Origin: Phymatolithon calcareum
Lineage: Eukaryota > Rhodophyta > Florideophyceae > Hapalidiales
Assembly (NCBI GenBank): GCA_977006965.1
Contig: OZ345356.1
Coordinates: forward strand, 2,356,001-2,420,000
DNA: 64,000 bases
Reading direction: 5' to 3'
Positions 42,236 to 53,332 of this stretch are shown here, piece after piece. The position numbers and the translations under genes were made by a program. Under the pieces are notes generated by a model. It ran no database searches, had not been told where the DNA came from, and saw nothing but the letters and a program-made list of their open reading frames with translations. How positions within the stretch are numbered: position 1 is the stretch's first letter; each line of letters begins with the position of its first letter.

Positions 42236-42956
42236 GGCTCCTCTAGACTGCAAGTGCCGTTCAGAATGGGATGGTTGACAGAGGGCTCGTTTGTTTGAGC
42301 TTGCTCTCAGATATCAGACAGTGGCAGGATGAGATTGCCCTTTTAAGCCGGTTTCGTGAATGTCAAAAATACACGTGATTGGGAAACAGTATTTCATGCT
42401 GTTCCAAGAACCACCAATATGCATGTCAAAAAAAATTTCTGGTTCTTCCTTCTGAAGAGTGACATGTAAAACAGCGAATTTAAAACATATCAGAAAGAGT
42501 GCGAGATGTAAAATGGCATGGAATTCCAAGGCCCCATGACCACCGCTTCAAAGAGGAGCTGTTTTGGATCACCAAAGGGATAGTATAGCAGAAATGCGCT
42601 TAATTTATCTCTGCAAAAATTTCCTCTTTTTGTTCCATGCAAACAGAGACCCAAGTTGCCAACGATGGTGTTCCCATCATTACGGCATGTGCTGACTTTA
42701 ATGGCCTCCCATTTGCAATTACAGAATGTAATTAAATCTTCATAGCTGGCTTTGAAAAGTTTCGTCGAACACGTGTTGGTCATTCCAACACGATGAGCAC
42801 AACGAACGCTGTGATTGGTCAGCATGTACCTACGACGACCGGCGCACGATACGCCCAATTCGAGCAAGTTGATAACCAGCGTCCGACATATCGGAATGCG
42901 TCCAGTCCGTATTGAGACAGACCTTACTAATCACGTCCGACCTCCATCTCCCCAAG
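42236..42956. promoter_or_regulatory. divergent promoter region of RPL10 and the coiled-coil gene
   Basis: Contains GTCGAACACGTGTTG at 42764-42778 (G-box core CACGTG), 179 bp upstream of the RPL10 start. No TATA box is evident near RPL10. A 125-codon minus-strand frame at 42490-42867 overlaps and has no motif. Confidence 0.35.
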
Positions 42957-43694
42957 ATGGGACGCCGTAAGTATTTGCACATCCACGAGAGCTATTTCTC
43001 GCGCTTGTGTTGTGCAGCGAACTAGCGGAATTCACGTTGCTGACTGTGGAAAACGTCTGCGCATTCGATTTGTACAGGCCCCGCGCGTTGCTACCGCTAT
43101 TGCAAAAACAAGCCGTACCCGAAATCGCGGTACTGCCGAGGAGTACCGGACCCTAAGATCCGCATCTTCGATTTGGGTCGTAAGAGAGCCGGCGTCGACG
43201 AGTTTCCCTTCGCGGCACATCTTGTTTCCGATGAGAAGGAACAGCTTTCCTCGGAGGCTCTCGAAGCTGCGCGTGTTGCCTGCAACAAGTACATGACGAA
43301 GACTGCCGGGAAGGATGCGTTCCATCTCCGCGTGCGTGCCCATCCATTCCATGTGCTGCGGATCAACAAAATGCTTTCGTGCGCCGGTGCCGATCGACTG
43401 CAAACTGGTATGCGTGGCGCGTTCGGAAAGCCGCTTGGTACGGTTGCGCGTGTGCGTATCGGACAGACTCTGCTCTCCATCCGCTCCAAAGAGTCGAACC
43501 AGGCTAATTGTCTTGAGGCGCTCAGACGTGCCAAGTACAAGTTCCCTGGACGACAGAAGGTTTTCATTTCGAACAAGTGGGGATTTACGAAGTTTACGAA
43601 AGACGAATATGCGGAGCTGAAGGCGGCCGGTCGGATCATTCCGGATGGGTGTTACTGCAAGATCTTGACGAACAAGGGCCCGCTCAACCTTTAA
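42957..43694 (+). CDS. RPL10: 60S ribosomal protein L10 (uL16), two exons
   Basis: Exon 1 is 42957-42966 (ATG GGA CGC C); the 111-bp intron 42967-43077 begins GTAAGT and ends CAG with a TGCTGAC branch-like sequence near 43038; exon 2 is 43078-43694. The protein has 208 residues: [68 protein letters not shown] and KGPLNL at the end. These are hallmark uL16/QM residues; the protein sits in the 60S subunit near the peptidyl-transferase centre and is needed for late subunit maturation. Length fits the family (about 210-220). An intron at the very 5' end is typical of intron-poor genomes. Its 3' half is copied downstream as pseudogenes. Confidence 0.97.
42967..43077 (+). other. RPL10 intron
   Basis: GTAAGT donor, TACAG acceptor, phase 1 within the fourth codon. 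This splice restores the conserved N-terminus MGRRPAR exactly. Confidence 0.93.
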
Positions 43695-45068
43695 TCACGT
43701 TTTTACTGAGGGTCCTTTTCGGCAAGCACTGTATAGTGAAGCAGGAAGATGTTTAATCGGTTGTGCGTATCGCTGACAAGTAAAAGAATCTTTCTTGTAT
43801 CTTACTTTTCTCTTTTTCTTTTAACGCGGTTAGAACCAAGGTGCGGTCAAAGCTTACATAAACTGGATGCATTTGTCCCGTTTTTTACAAGGCGACGGGG
43901 GATGGGACGACACGAAACATTTGTTCAGATGCCGTCCCAACCCATTGGAGCAGCACCTGGCAAATAAACTGGCGCTCTGCCGCCAGGGACGACCGCTACG
44001 AGGGCGCACGGCACGAGGGCATGAGAAAATTCACGCCATTTTTCGTTCCGCATCGGTAACACAGAAGTTGTATTCTACAATCATTCGTCGGCGTGGAAAA
44101 AGCAAAACTACCTGACGACGGGAGTTCGAACACGTACTCGAACTTCACTCGGACATCTCAAGTGACGATAACATAGCGGAAATTACCGCGGCGGAGAGAA
44201 AAAGCTTCGTCAACACAGCTTACGGGATGAGAAGCAGGAACGACCAGCGCACCAAAAAGAGTTACAAGCACGGATGCGGGAGATGGCTTCCCAGTTGTGG
44301 AAGCGGAAGAGCCGCGATTGCAATGGTGCCTCTTGTCGGAGCGGTAAATGCGTACCATAATACAAACGATGGCACAAAATCGGCTAGGGCCGGCGGTGTA
44401 CATGCGAGTGCAGTTCCTCTCTCGCTACTGCGACGGAGTGAGGCACAACGGTTTCAGGAACCAGTCGCTCCCGGGCGAGGAACAGCAGGTGAACAGTTGA
44501 TGACATCGTGAGATTGCTGCAATGTTCGGAAATGGATATCAACAGCAGCACAAAGCAGTAAAGCTACGGATTCGAACAGGTTGTCCAATTGATTAAAGCA
44601 CGCCACAGAGGAGATTCGTCCGGACGCACGACGGCGCGGATTGCAAACCAGATTGCATAGAAGGAGCGGTCGGCAGCGCCGGACGGAAACGCTGCACCAC
44701 AGTGGGCGTCGCCACAGCCACACAGACAGTTGCCCCGTTTGATCTTTCAGGAGACGATACCGTCATTGCAATCTTGCTGTCCAATTTGCCCCGGATGGCA
44801 AAGGGCGAAAAGCAGAAGAATCGACCTTTTTGCAAAAAGCAAAATACGCACACATGATCTTGAAGTAGAGATCTTACCCTTACCGAACGCAATGCCGGTA
44901 AAGGACGATTGGCGTTGGAATTGCTCCAGAGCGGCGGGGAGTACAGCCGACGACTAGTCAGAGATGTTCGCACGCGTTGCGTATAAAACAAATGCAATGA
45001 GCTGGCACGAAAAATGTGGGAAATAGTGTGCGTCAACAAAACGGAACACGGTGGCTCAGCCTCTTACA
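43346..45068 (+). repeat. tandem unit A (RPL10 3' half plus flank)
   Basis: 1,723 bp from ATTCCATGTGCTGCGG in the intact gene to the junction with unit B. The next two units start at the equivalent base. The flank includes decayed coding-like sequence (FLQGDGGWDDTKHLF and similar) that stays long and open only in unit B. Confidence 0.85.
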
Positions 45069-45409
45069 ATTCCATGTCCTGCGGATCAACAAAATGCTTT
45101 CGTGCGCCGGTGCCGATCGACTGCAAACCGCGGCGCGTTCGGAAAACCACTTGGTACGGTCGCGCGTTTGCGTATCGGGCAAATGCTGCTCTCCATCCGC
45201 TCCAAAGAGTCGAACAAGGCTAATTGTCTTGAGGCGCTCAGACGTGCCAAGTACAAGTTCCCTGGACGACAAAAGGTTTTCATTTCAAACAAGCGGGGAT
45301 ATACGAAATTTACGAAGATGAATATGCGGAGCTGAAGGCGGCCGGTCGGATCGTCCCGGATGGGTGTTACTGCAAGATCTTGACGAACAAGGGGCCGTTC
45401 AACCTTTAA
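45069..45409 (+). pseudogene. RPL10 pseudogene 1 (3' half)
   Basis: It begins ATTCCATGTCCTGCGG, immediately after a non-RPL10 junction, and runs to the TAA at 45407-45409. A missing base near 45316 shifts the frame (TKM instead of TKDEY), and a short deletion lies after CAAAC near 45128. There is no start, promoter or exon 1. A product of tandem duplication of the gene end, not retrotransposition. Confidence 0.9.
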
Positions 45410-46816
45410 TCACGGTTTTACTGAGAGTCCTCGTTCGAGGACAAGCAGTGTATAGTGAAGCAGGAAGATGTTTAATCGGTTGCGGGTATTGCTTGCAAGT
45501 AAAAGAATCTTTCTTGTACCTTACTTTTCTCTTTTTCTTTTGACGCGGTTAGAACCAAGGAGCGGTGAAAGCTTACAAAAACTGGATGCATTTGTCCCGT
45601 TTTTTACAAGGCGACAAGGAATGGGACGACACGAAACATTTGTTCTGGTGCTCTCCCAGCCCATTGGAGCAGCACCTGGCAAATAAACCGGCGCTCTGCC
45701 GCCAGGGACGACCGCTACGAGGGCGCACGGCACGAGGGCATGAGAAAATTCACGCCATTTTTCGTTCCGCATCGGTAACACAGAAGTTGTATTCTACAAT
45801 CATTCGTCGGCGTGGAAAGAGCAAAACTACCACGCGACGGGAGTTGGAACACCTACTCGCACTTGACTCGGACATCTCAACTGACGCGAACATAGCGGAA
45901 ATTACCGCTGCCGAGAGAAAAAGCTTCGTCAACACAGCTTACGGGATGAGAAGCAGGAACGACCAGCGCACCAAAGAGAGTGACAGGCACGGATGTGGGA
46001 GATGGCTTCCCAGTTGTGGAGGCGGAAGAGCCGCGATTGCAATGGTGCCTCTTGTCAGAGCTGTAGATGCATACCATAAAACAAAGGATGGCGCAAAATC
46101 GGCTAGGGCCGACCCTGTACATGCGAGTGCAGTTCCTCTCTCGCTACTGCGACGGAGTGAGGCACAACGGTTTCAGGAACCAGTCGCTCCCGGGCGAGGA
46201 ACAGTAGGTGAACAGTTGATGACATCGTGAGATTGATGCATTATTCGGAAATGGATATCAACAGCAGCAAAAAGCAGTGAAGCTACGGATTCGAACAGGT
46301 TGTCCAATTGATTAAAGCACGCAACAGAGAAGATTAGTCCGGACGCACGACGGCGCGGATTGCAAACCAGATTGCATAGAAGGAGCGGCCGGCAGCGCCG
46401 GACGGAAACGCTGCGCCACAGTCGGCGTCCCACGGCCACACTGACAGTTGCCCCGTTTGATCTCCTTCCAGAACACGATGCCGTCATTGCAATCTTGCTG
46501 TACGAATTGCCCCGGATGCGGATGGCGAAGGGCAAAATGCAGAAGAAACGACCTTTTTGCAAAAAGTAAATTACGCACGTATGATCTAGAGGTAGAGATT
46601 CGCAGGCATACAATTTATGTCGGGCCCTTACCGAATGCAATGCCGGTAAGGGACGATTGATGTCGGTGTTGCTCCAGAGCGGCGAGGAGTACGTCCGACC
46701 ACTAGCCAGAGATGTTCGCAAGCATTGCCTATAAAACAAATGCAGAAAGCTGGCACAGAACATGTGGGAAATAGTGTGCGTCAACAAAACGGAGCACGAC
46801 GGCTTATCGGCTTACA
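45069..46816 (+). repeat. tandem unit B
   Basis: 1,748 bp, closely similar to unit A throughout. It contains a 221-codon open frame (45565-46230) that is broken in units A and C and has no recognised domain. Confidence 0.85.
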
Positions 46817-47159
46817 ATTCAATGTCCTGCGGATCAACAAAATGCTTCCGCGCGCCAGTGTCGATCGACTGCAAACCGCGTCGCGTTCGGAAAACCACGT
46901 GGTACGGTCGCGCGTTTGCGTATCGGACAAACGCTGCTCTCCATCCGCTCCAAGGAGTCGAACAAAGCTAATTGTTTTGAGGCGCGCAGACGTGCAAAGT
47001 ACAAGCGCCCTGGACGGCAGAAGGTTTTCATTTCGAACAAGCAGGGGATTTACGAAATTTACGGAAGATGAATATGCGGAGCTGAAGGCGGCCGGTCGGA
47101 TCATCCCGGATGGGTGTTATTGCAAGATCTTGACCAACAAGGGCCCAATCAACCTTTAA
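46817..47159 (+). pseudogene. RPL10 pseudogene 2 (3' half)
   Basis: Same left junction as pseudogene 1. It ends in TAA at 47157-47159. An extra base near 47042 (GCAGGGG for GTGGGG) shifts the frame, after which [20 protein letters not shown] is readable. Confidence 0.9.
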
Positions 47160-48274
47160 GAACGGTTTTACTACAAACACAAACTTAGTTGCAGTGGCCC
47201 TATTGTATGCAATGCGACGGGGAATGGAACTGTAGGAATGGGACGACACGAAGGATTGGTTCTGGTGCTGTCCTGACCCATTAAGAGTCGCACCTAGCGC
47301 ATAAGCTGGCACTCTTCACGGTCGCTACGAGGGCGCACGGCACGAGGGCACGAGAAAATGCACCCCACTTTTCGTCCCGCGCCGGCAGAAAAGAAGTTGT
47401 ATTCTACCATCATTCGTGGGCGCGGAAAAAGCAAAACTACTGCGAAACGGACATTGAAACATCTCCTCGACTTGACTCGGACATCTCACCTCACGCAAAC
47501 ATAGCGGAAATTACTGCCGTGGAGAGAAACAGCTTCTTCAGTACAGTTTACGGGATGAGGAGCAGGAAAGACCAGTGCAGTACAGTGAGTGCAAGCACGG
47601 AGACGGCAGATGGTTTACACAACTCCTCCTTCCCGCCTGTGGAACGGACGAATCGCGACTGCAATAGCGCATCTTGCAGGAGCGGCCGATGCATACCAAG
47701 ACGGCGCAGAAAGGACTAGGGCCTGCGGTGTAGATGCGAGTGCAGTTTCTCTCTTTCCAATGGGACGGAGCGGGACGCAGTGGTTTCCGGAACCAGTTGC
47801 TCACGGGCGAGGAGCTGTAGGTCAACAGTTGATGAGATCGTGAGAATGATGACAGGTTCGGAAATGGATCTCAACAGCAGGAAACTTCAGTGAAGCTACG
47901 AATTCGGAAAATCGGACGGGTTCCCATCGTGTACTATCAAATTCGTTGACTGAAACACATCGCTCATTCCCTATTGATTACAGCAGGCGATAGAGGAAAT
48001 TGGTCCGGACGTACGACGGCGGGGATTGCAGACTACAATGCATAGAAAAAACGGTGCGCAGCGCTGGACGGAAATAGAGATTCGACGGGGTCGAGTTGCG
48101 CAGTCCACAGTCGGCGCCCTACGGCCACACAGTCATTTGCCCCGCTTGAACTCCTTCCAGTACACGATGCCGTCAATGCAATCTTGTTGTTCGACTTGCC
48201 GCGGGAGGGCGAAGAACTCATGGTCGAAAACAAGACGAAATGACCTCTTCGGAACGAGAAAACTAAGAGCATAT

Positions 48275-48595
48275 TGTAACGTACGCGTTGGCTGTGCGTC
48301 GTTAAGTGCGTGTACGAAGGCACACTAGAGGGCACCCCGCACAGTAAAGTTGTCTGTGCGGGTTCGTTTATTCGGAAACGTGTGCCCGTGGAGACAGTGA
48401 GTGTCTCCACTATTGTGTTGTGTGTTGGAGTGATGGGTGTGTGTTCTCCGTTGTTCCCCTCTCTCTCTCTGCTATGTGAACTTGGCGAGCTATTTCTACT
48501 AAAATCTCCCGGAGGTACTCAACGATGATTGGCTAACGAGCAGTGAAAAGATCTCTCTGAGGTGCGCATCATAATGCCCATTCAAAGGCATTACA
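48275..48595 (-). repeat. 3' LTR
   Basis: Begins TGTAACGTACGCG and ends GGCATTACA on the plus strand (TG..CA). Differences from the other LTR occur near 48321, 48449 and 48455. Confidence 0.95.
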
Positions 48596-49105
48596 CCCCC
48601 CTGCCTTGAGGGAACGACAGGATGGTTGTCGTTTCCAACAGAACGTCCGCGCGCGAAGAAGACGTGCACGCGGGATGGTCAAGGTGAAGCGTTCAGAATG
48701 CGGTATGATACAGGGATTAGGACAGGTGTCCGTCGGGTCGAATTATTTGTGTATGACAAAAATCTGATAATTGTCGCCACGTGGCAAAAGTGTCCAAAAA
48801 ATATTTGGAAAACTTAGCGCTGGCTGGAAAAACACGTGGCATTCGCGGGAGATCACACGGGATGTCTATATCAGAGGCCCGCGAGTGATCTCCGGGTCGA
48901 GGAGGAGACAGATCACCCCAACCCACCGCTGAACCCGAAAACATTCCATTGCGCGGTCTGTGCGTGCGCGTCTTGCTCCTCTGCGTCGACCGTCATCGCG
49001 GAAGTGGAATCCGGTTGAGCGCGTCTTCGGCAAATCGCGACACGTTGATTAAGTTCTTCCGCAGATAGCCGAAGCGCAATCACGGGTGGTAAAACAAACT
49101 CCGCG

Positions 49106-50422
49106 ATGACTAGGGTCAAAAACGTCAACCGCCCGAGAGGGAGTAAGACGAAGCAGACCGCGAAGAAGAGCACGGGCGGCGCGATGACGCGGAAAGCGGT
49201 GGCTATGAAAGCCGCGCGCCGCACCGTGAACAAGTCTTCGGAAGAGTGGGTCATCACCAAGAAGGAAGCCGGGCGTCGTTTCGCGCATATCGTATTCCGA
49301 GGCCGAAACGCACGTTATCCGGTGTGGTGGGTGCTTCGATTGCGACCAGGCACTGATCAGCCGTATTCGCAAGAGATGTGGTCGAACGATGACGACATTC
49401 GGAGGGGCTTTGGGCAAGTCGTGTTCTATTGGTGCAAAGATCGGCCGGGAGTCAAGTTGACTCGGGAAATCGCTTATCGGTGGGGTTTATCGGAGACTAT
49501 TGTATTCGAAGACGATTTCAACAACCTCAGGGAGAACGACAACGTCATGGAGGTTGGCAAGATCTTCTACAATCCCTTGCATCGAATCAAGGATCTCACT
49601 CTGCCGCAAAACATGCGCTACGAGGATTTGGAAGCGGGATGTTATTACGGTGCCGCCAGGACGTCAGTCAACTGGCACCTCATCCTGTAGTATACGTCCA
49701 AGATTCAAGTGGTGAAAGAAGGCGAGGTGCTTCCGTTAAGGAAGAACGAAAGTCGGCTGAATGTTTCCCGGAAAACACCGCTGCACAAGCGTCTGAATAT
49801 GTTTGACAAGTTCTGTACGGATAATCCCGGGAAGATACTCGTTGTGGAGAGTGCAGGATGGAGGCCTAAGTCGCGGTCAGCAAACAGGTACTACCGTCCG
49901 AACGAGCGCATTTTGGCTGTCAACAATGGCTTCGAATGTATGTTGAGTGCTGTGGTGAATGCGATATTTGCGGCCGGAAATGAACAAGTGGCGCGCGATT
50001 TGGGGGGCCAGGCGGAAATGCGAACTGTGCGCTGTTTGCGAGATTTGGCGAAGTGGGTTGAGTATGAAGTCCGCACGTATCGACTAACGGAATATGAGGA
50101 TGCAAGATCCGGTGCGGCGGTGAGTCTGGATTGGTTGGTGAACAACTGTCGTGGTATTGCCGTTGTGCATCTTGTCGGTACGAATTGCGTGACGCATCTC
50201 GTCTCCGTGGATGGTGACAAAAAGCTGTTGTACGACAGTATGGAAGAACACCCAATGACGTTGTGCGCTGCGGCCGTTAAGTGTTGCGTCGGAGACGGCA
50301 ACGTCATCGAGAAGATATTCGTTCGTCGTTTGGAGTGCATCAGTACCAACAATCGTGTGGGAAAGAAGCGGAAGCTGAACAGCGCCCAGAAAAAGCGCCA
50401 GAAGAAACGTTTAGCGAAGTGA
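49106..50422 (+). pseudogene. antisense ORF in LTR element, peptidase-like, one TAG
   Basis: A single plus-strand frame of 439 codons, antisense to the element, with one in-frame TAG at 49688-49690 (after WHLIL; YTSKIQVV follows in phase). The N-terminal part is basic, then an unknown domain (RYPVWWVLRLRPGTD, GQVVFYWCKDRPGVKL). The second part reads NNGFECMLSAVVNAIF (candidate catalytic Cys), THLVSVDGDKKLLYDS (candidate His and Asp) and a basic C-terminus KKRKLNSAQKKRQKK. The order Cys, His, Asp suggests a papain-fold cysteine peptidase; this is inference. No stops other than the TAG. Antisense ORFs near the 3' LTR are known in plant Tat-type elements. Confidence 0.6.
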
Positions 50423-50585
50423 TTGAGAATAGAAATGTGTGAACGGCTCGAACAATAGGTTTGTGGTCGATGAAGAAATGTGTTGAGCCCATGAATGTTG
50501 GAATTGTGATCGATGAGAAATAAAACAGCTAGCTGCTGTCGGGTAATGTGGAAAGAACTGCTTTATGGTCTGTGAAAATGAGTGT

Positions 50586-50945
50586 CATGTCGAAGAATTG
50601 TCGACAGCGAAAGTCCACAGCCTGTCGAAGAAAGGACGACAGCGAAATGTGTGGCGACAGTCAAGCGCATAATACAGCCATGTCGAAGAAATGTCGACAT
50701 CGAAGTTCCACAGCGTGTCGAAGAAAGGGCGAAAGCGAAACCTGTGGTGGCGTGTAAAAATCGCAGGAAGTCATGTCGAAGAAATGTCGACAGCGAAAGT
50801 CCGAAGCCTGTCGAAGAAATGACGACAGCGAAATGTTCAGTGACCTCCTGCACACAAGGAGCCATGTCGAAGAAATGTCGACAGCGAAAGTCCGAGCCTG
50901 CCGAAGAACAGACGACAGCGAAAATCTCGGTGGCATCCGGTGTGA
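50586..50945. repeat. 93-bp minisatellite, four units
   Basis: Units start at 50586, 50679, 50772 and 50863, each with CATGTCGAAGAAATGTCGAC, AGCGAAAGTCC, then a second GTCGAAGAAA..GACGACAGCGAAA half. It lies between the integrase-tail stop (51013) and the antisense ORF. The first two unit lengths are multiples of 3. Confidence 0.85.
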
Positions 50946-51012
50946 GCGCGATGTTGATAGACAGACAGTGTGAGGGCAAGACGAGAAACAAGCGAGTGCT
51001 TTATAACATGCA

Positions 51013-51915
51013 TTACGATCTGAGCTTCATGGGAATTTTGAGAGAGCGCCGACTTCTGCAAGAGGAATAAACAGGCGGAGGAGGTGCAGAAGACGCGGGT
51101 TTGGTAGTTGGAGACAATACTGGCTTGGACGGGGGACGACGGCGGCGAGAAGACGGCGCAACGGGCGTAGAAAGGGCTTCGGGAGGTATGCCGTTTTGTT
51201 TACGTGGACGACCGCGGCGGCGATGAGACGGTGAAGCAAGCGTAGATGCGTCCTGCAGAGGTATGGATTTGTGTTTCCGAGGACGACCACGGCGACGAGG
51301 GGTCTTTTGATGAGGGTGGGGAGCCAGCTGCGGAGCAGACACTGGAGCAGGTTGAGGTTGAGAAGCGTCTGCATAATCAACAGCAGGTTGGAAGTTCAAC
51401 GTCCCTGTGAACGGGAAAACATAGCGGGCATGGACGTCCTCAGTTCGGGAAACGCCGTCAGCAGTAGTAGACACTGTGCAATTGTTAGAAGAGGAATCGA
51501 AACTGAGCAGCTTCCATAGGCCGGAGTTGAAACTCTGAAAGCCTTGAGATTGTCTTTTGTTCGGAGGAATACGAACATAGACGAGTGATCCAATGGGAAC
51601 ATTGAACCGCTTGCGAGAACGGTTCAACATGGCCTCCGTTTTGGAATGGTATTTGACAGATGCAGAGCAGCATCATCCCAAGCAGATTGGATATTGTGCC
51701 TCAGAGTGGAGACATATTCGGCAAGAGACGGGTCCTGCTGTGTAGACGAGAGGAGAGCCCTCAAGGCCGGAGGAGCTGGATGGATGTCGTGAAACGAGAG
51801 CTCGACTTCAGCTGAGCATAGGCGGAGACACCGCAAACAATTTGACCGGAGTCTATGGACAGTGACCATGGATCTTGGATCGGGCTGGCATGCCAGGGAG
51901 AGATGCCAGCCGAGT
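51013..51915 (-). pseudogene. integrase C-terminal fragment with AT-hook tail
   Basis: Minus strand. The first frame (to 51624) reads ELSFHDIHPAPPALRALL, EYVSTLRHNIQSAWDDAALH, the helical region after a retroviral-type integrase core. A one-base shift leads into MLNRSRKRFNVPIGSLVYVR, GLWKLLSFD and VHARYVFPF, the SH3-like C-terminal domain. The tail has two AT-hooks (RRRGRPRKHK and RRRGRPRKQN) and a weaker third (RRRRPPSK), then proline-rich sequence to the stop at 51013. The catalytic DDE core is missing. Confidence 0.75.
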
Positions 51916-53172
51916 CTAGTTTTTTGAATCGCGAGGTGAGCGAAGCCAGGACTTAGGCCAACGATTCTCGCGCAGTATCCACGTATGTGCGAGCGAAGAC
52001 CTGTGCTCGGCGTACCGAGGAAGCGGATGGAAACCGTGGTTTGCAGAGTTCGCTTCGCGCATATCCTTGGCGATGTCATTGTCTTCGATAGCACAATCGG
52101 AAATGTGATGAGAAGGACTCCCGCAGCGCAAACAGTGCGTAGCGCGCGTGGTTGGCGCGCGTCTCAGTTTCCTCGACGACTTCTCCGGGACCTCGCTGGG
52201 GTTTTGGTCGGGATACATACTTTTCAGAGTGTCCGCAACGGAGGAAATCTTTGCGATCGACTGAATGAGGGTCGGATTGTCGTTGTCCTCGCGAATCTGT
52301 TCAGACCGGAGCCGTTTCGTCGGAAGTTCTGTAGAGACAGGACGCGGACGAGCGGAGCGGAGATACGTAGTGGGGTCGTACAAATTGTAAGCTCGTGCGG
52401 TAGAGCGAGATGAGCGAGCCTCAGTCTTTGCCTGGTAGTGCCGGATGAGGGCAGATCCATGAGCGGAGGACGAGGAGGCCGGTAAAGAGTTCATCTTGCG
52501 TTCGTACGAGCGTATGGATTCAATAAGGGCGGTCAGAGTCCAGTTTGACTCACCCCAGTACAAGATTAGGCGGTCTAAATGCTCGATCAAATCCGGGTCG
52601 GATGGACGTAAGGAGTCGAGGAGTCGAGCAACGATTGCGTCCTCGACAGCACCAGAAATGTGTTTCCCAGCCGGAGTGGTACTACCGTACATCGAGTCGT
52701 GAAGAGCGTCGGATGAAATGCGAACGTCTCGGCGGCGAAGTAAGTCTTCCTCCTTGGCCAAATGGGCGGACAATTGCTCATTGACGTCCATAGTCGGAGG
52801 TTTTACGTAGCGAGAAAGAGCGCTGGTGAGGTCAGCCGTTGGTTTGGTGTACACGCGATCGTTGGAGAGAGCGAATTCCAAAAGACAGACAGGAGAACAA
52901 GGCGTTTGCGGACCGTCGCTTTGTTCGTGTGACGCGATGTGCTCCTCCACGACATCCTGAATAGGACGGCAGTTCCGAAGTTCGGCAGTGAGAAGACAAG
53001 CGATATCCACCGGATTGCGTACATTGAGGTCACGACAGAGGTCTGCCGCGCCCGAGATCCAGTACGAAGCGTCCATATCGGGGCGATACACGAATGTGTC
53101 GTGGAGTTTCTGTTGGGCGACAATAATTTGTCGCGCCATGTAGTTTTGTTCCACAGCGTTGTTCGTCGCCAT
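51916..53172 (-). CDS. gag-like protein with CCHC zinc knuckle
   Basis: 418 residues, starting at ATG in a strong context (ACCATGGCG). The N-terminal two-thirds is helical and capsid-like (DAIVARLLDSLRPSDPDLIE, SNWTLTALIESIRSYERKM). A basic, Ser/Arg-rich linker follows, then CLRCGSPSHHISDC, a perfect CX2CX4HX4C nucleic-acid-binding knuckle. The last 45 residues are unrelated to known gag motifs. It should form virus-like particles for the element RNA. The intact frame and near-identical LTRs suggest the protein was recently functional. It lies 160 bp downstream of the 5' LTR. Confidence 0.85.
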   Translation of the reverse strand: MATNNAVEQNYMARQIIVAQQKLHDTFVYRPDMDASYWISGAADLCRDLNVRNPVDIACLLTAELRNCRPIQDVVEEHIASHEQSDGPQTPCSPVCLLEFALSNDRVYTKPTADLTSALSRYVKPPTMDVNEQLSAHLAKEEDLLRRRDVRISSDALHDSMYGSTTPAGKHISGAVEDAIVARLLDSLRPSDPDLIEHLDRLILYWGESNWTLTALIESIRSYERKMNSLPASSSSAHGSALIRHYQAKTEARSSRSTARAYNLYDPTTYLRSARPRPVSTELPTKRLRSEQIREDNDNPTLIQSIAKISSVADTLKSMYPDQNPSEVPEKSSRKLRRAPTTRATHCLRCGSPSHHISDCAIEDNDIAKDMREANSANHGFHPLPRYAEHRSSLAHTWILRENRWPKSWLRSPRDSKN

Positions 53173-53317
53173 GGTATGAAACAGGATGAAGCGAAACGGC
53201 GAGAATACGGTGAGGCAAGTACCGAAACGGTGCTTGCGTTGGGGACGAAGCGCGAAGCAGGAAAGTTTGCAACGAGGTGAGCGCAGAGCAAGAGCTATGC
53301 GCGAGGTTTGAAAACGA

Positions 53318-53332
53318 GTAGCAGATCCACCA
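53318..53332 (-). promoter_or_regulatory. tRNA primer-binding site
   Basis: TGGTGGATCTGCTAC on the minus strand directly abuts the 5' LTR. TGG at its start would pair with a tRNA 3' CCA. I cannot name the tRNA. Confidence 0.75.

Noticed and set aside
42490-42867. 125-codon minus-strand frame upstream of RPL10
   Set aside because: No motif; it overlaps the presumed divergent promoter. A faint resemblance to a frame at 39.0-39.3 kb is too weak to use.
45565-46230. 221-codon frame in tandem unit B as a host gene
   Set aside because: The equivalent frames in units A and C are broken, no motif is visible, and the sequence is part of a decaying repeat. Kept only as repeat content.
45069-47159. 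Processed (retrotransposed) origin of the RPL10 pseudogenes
   Set aside because: They carry the genomic 3' flank beyond any polyadenylation site, have no A-tail or duplications, and repeat as direct units, which fits tandem DNA duplication.
50582-51070. 162-codon plus-strand repeat protein over the 93-bp array
   Set aside because: The third unit is 91 bp, so any repeat-protein frame is not maintained; the array has open frames on both strands because of its composition.
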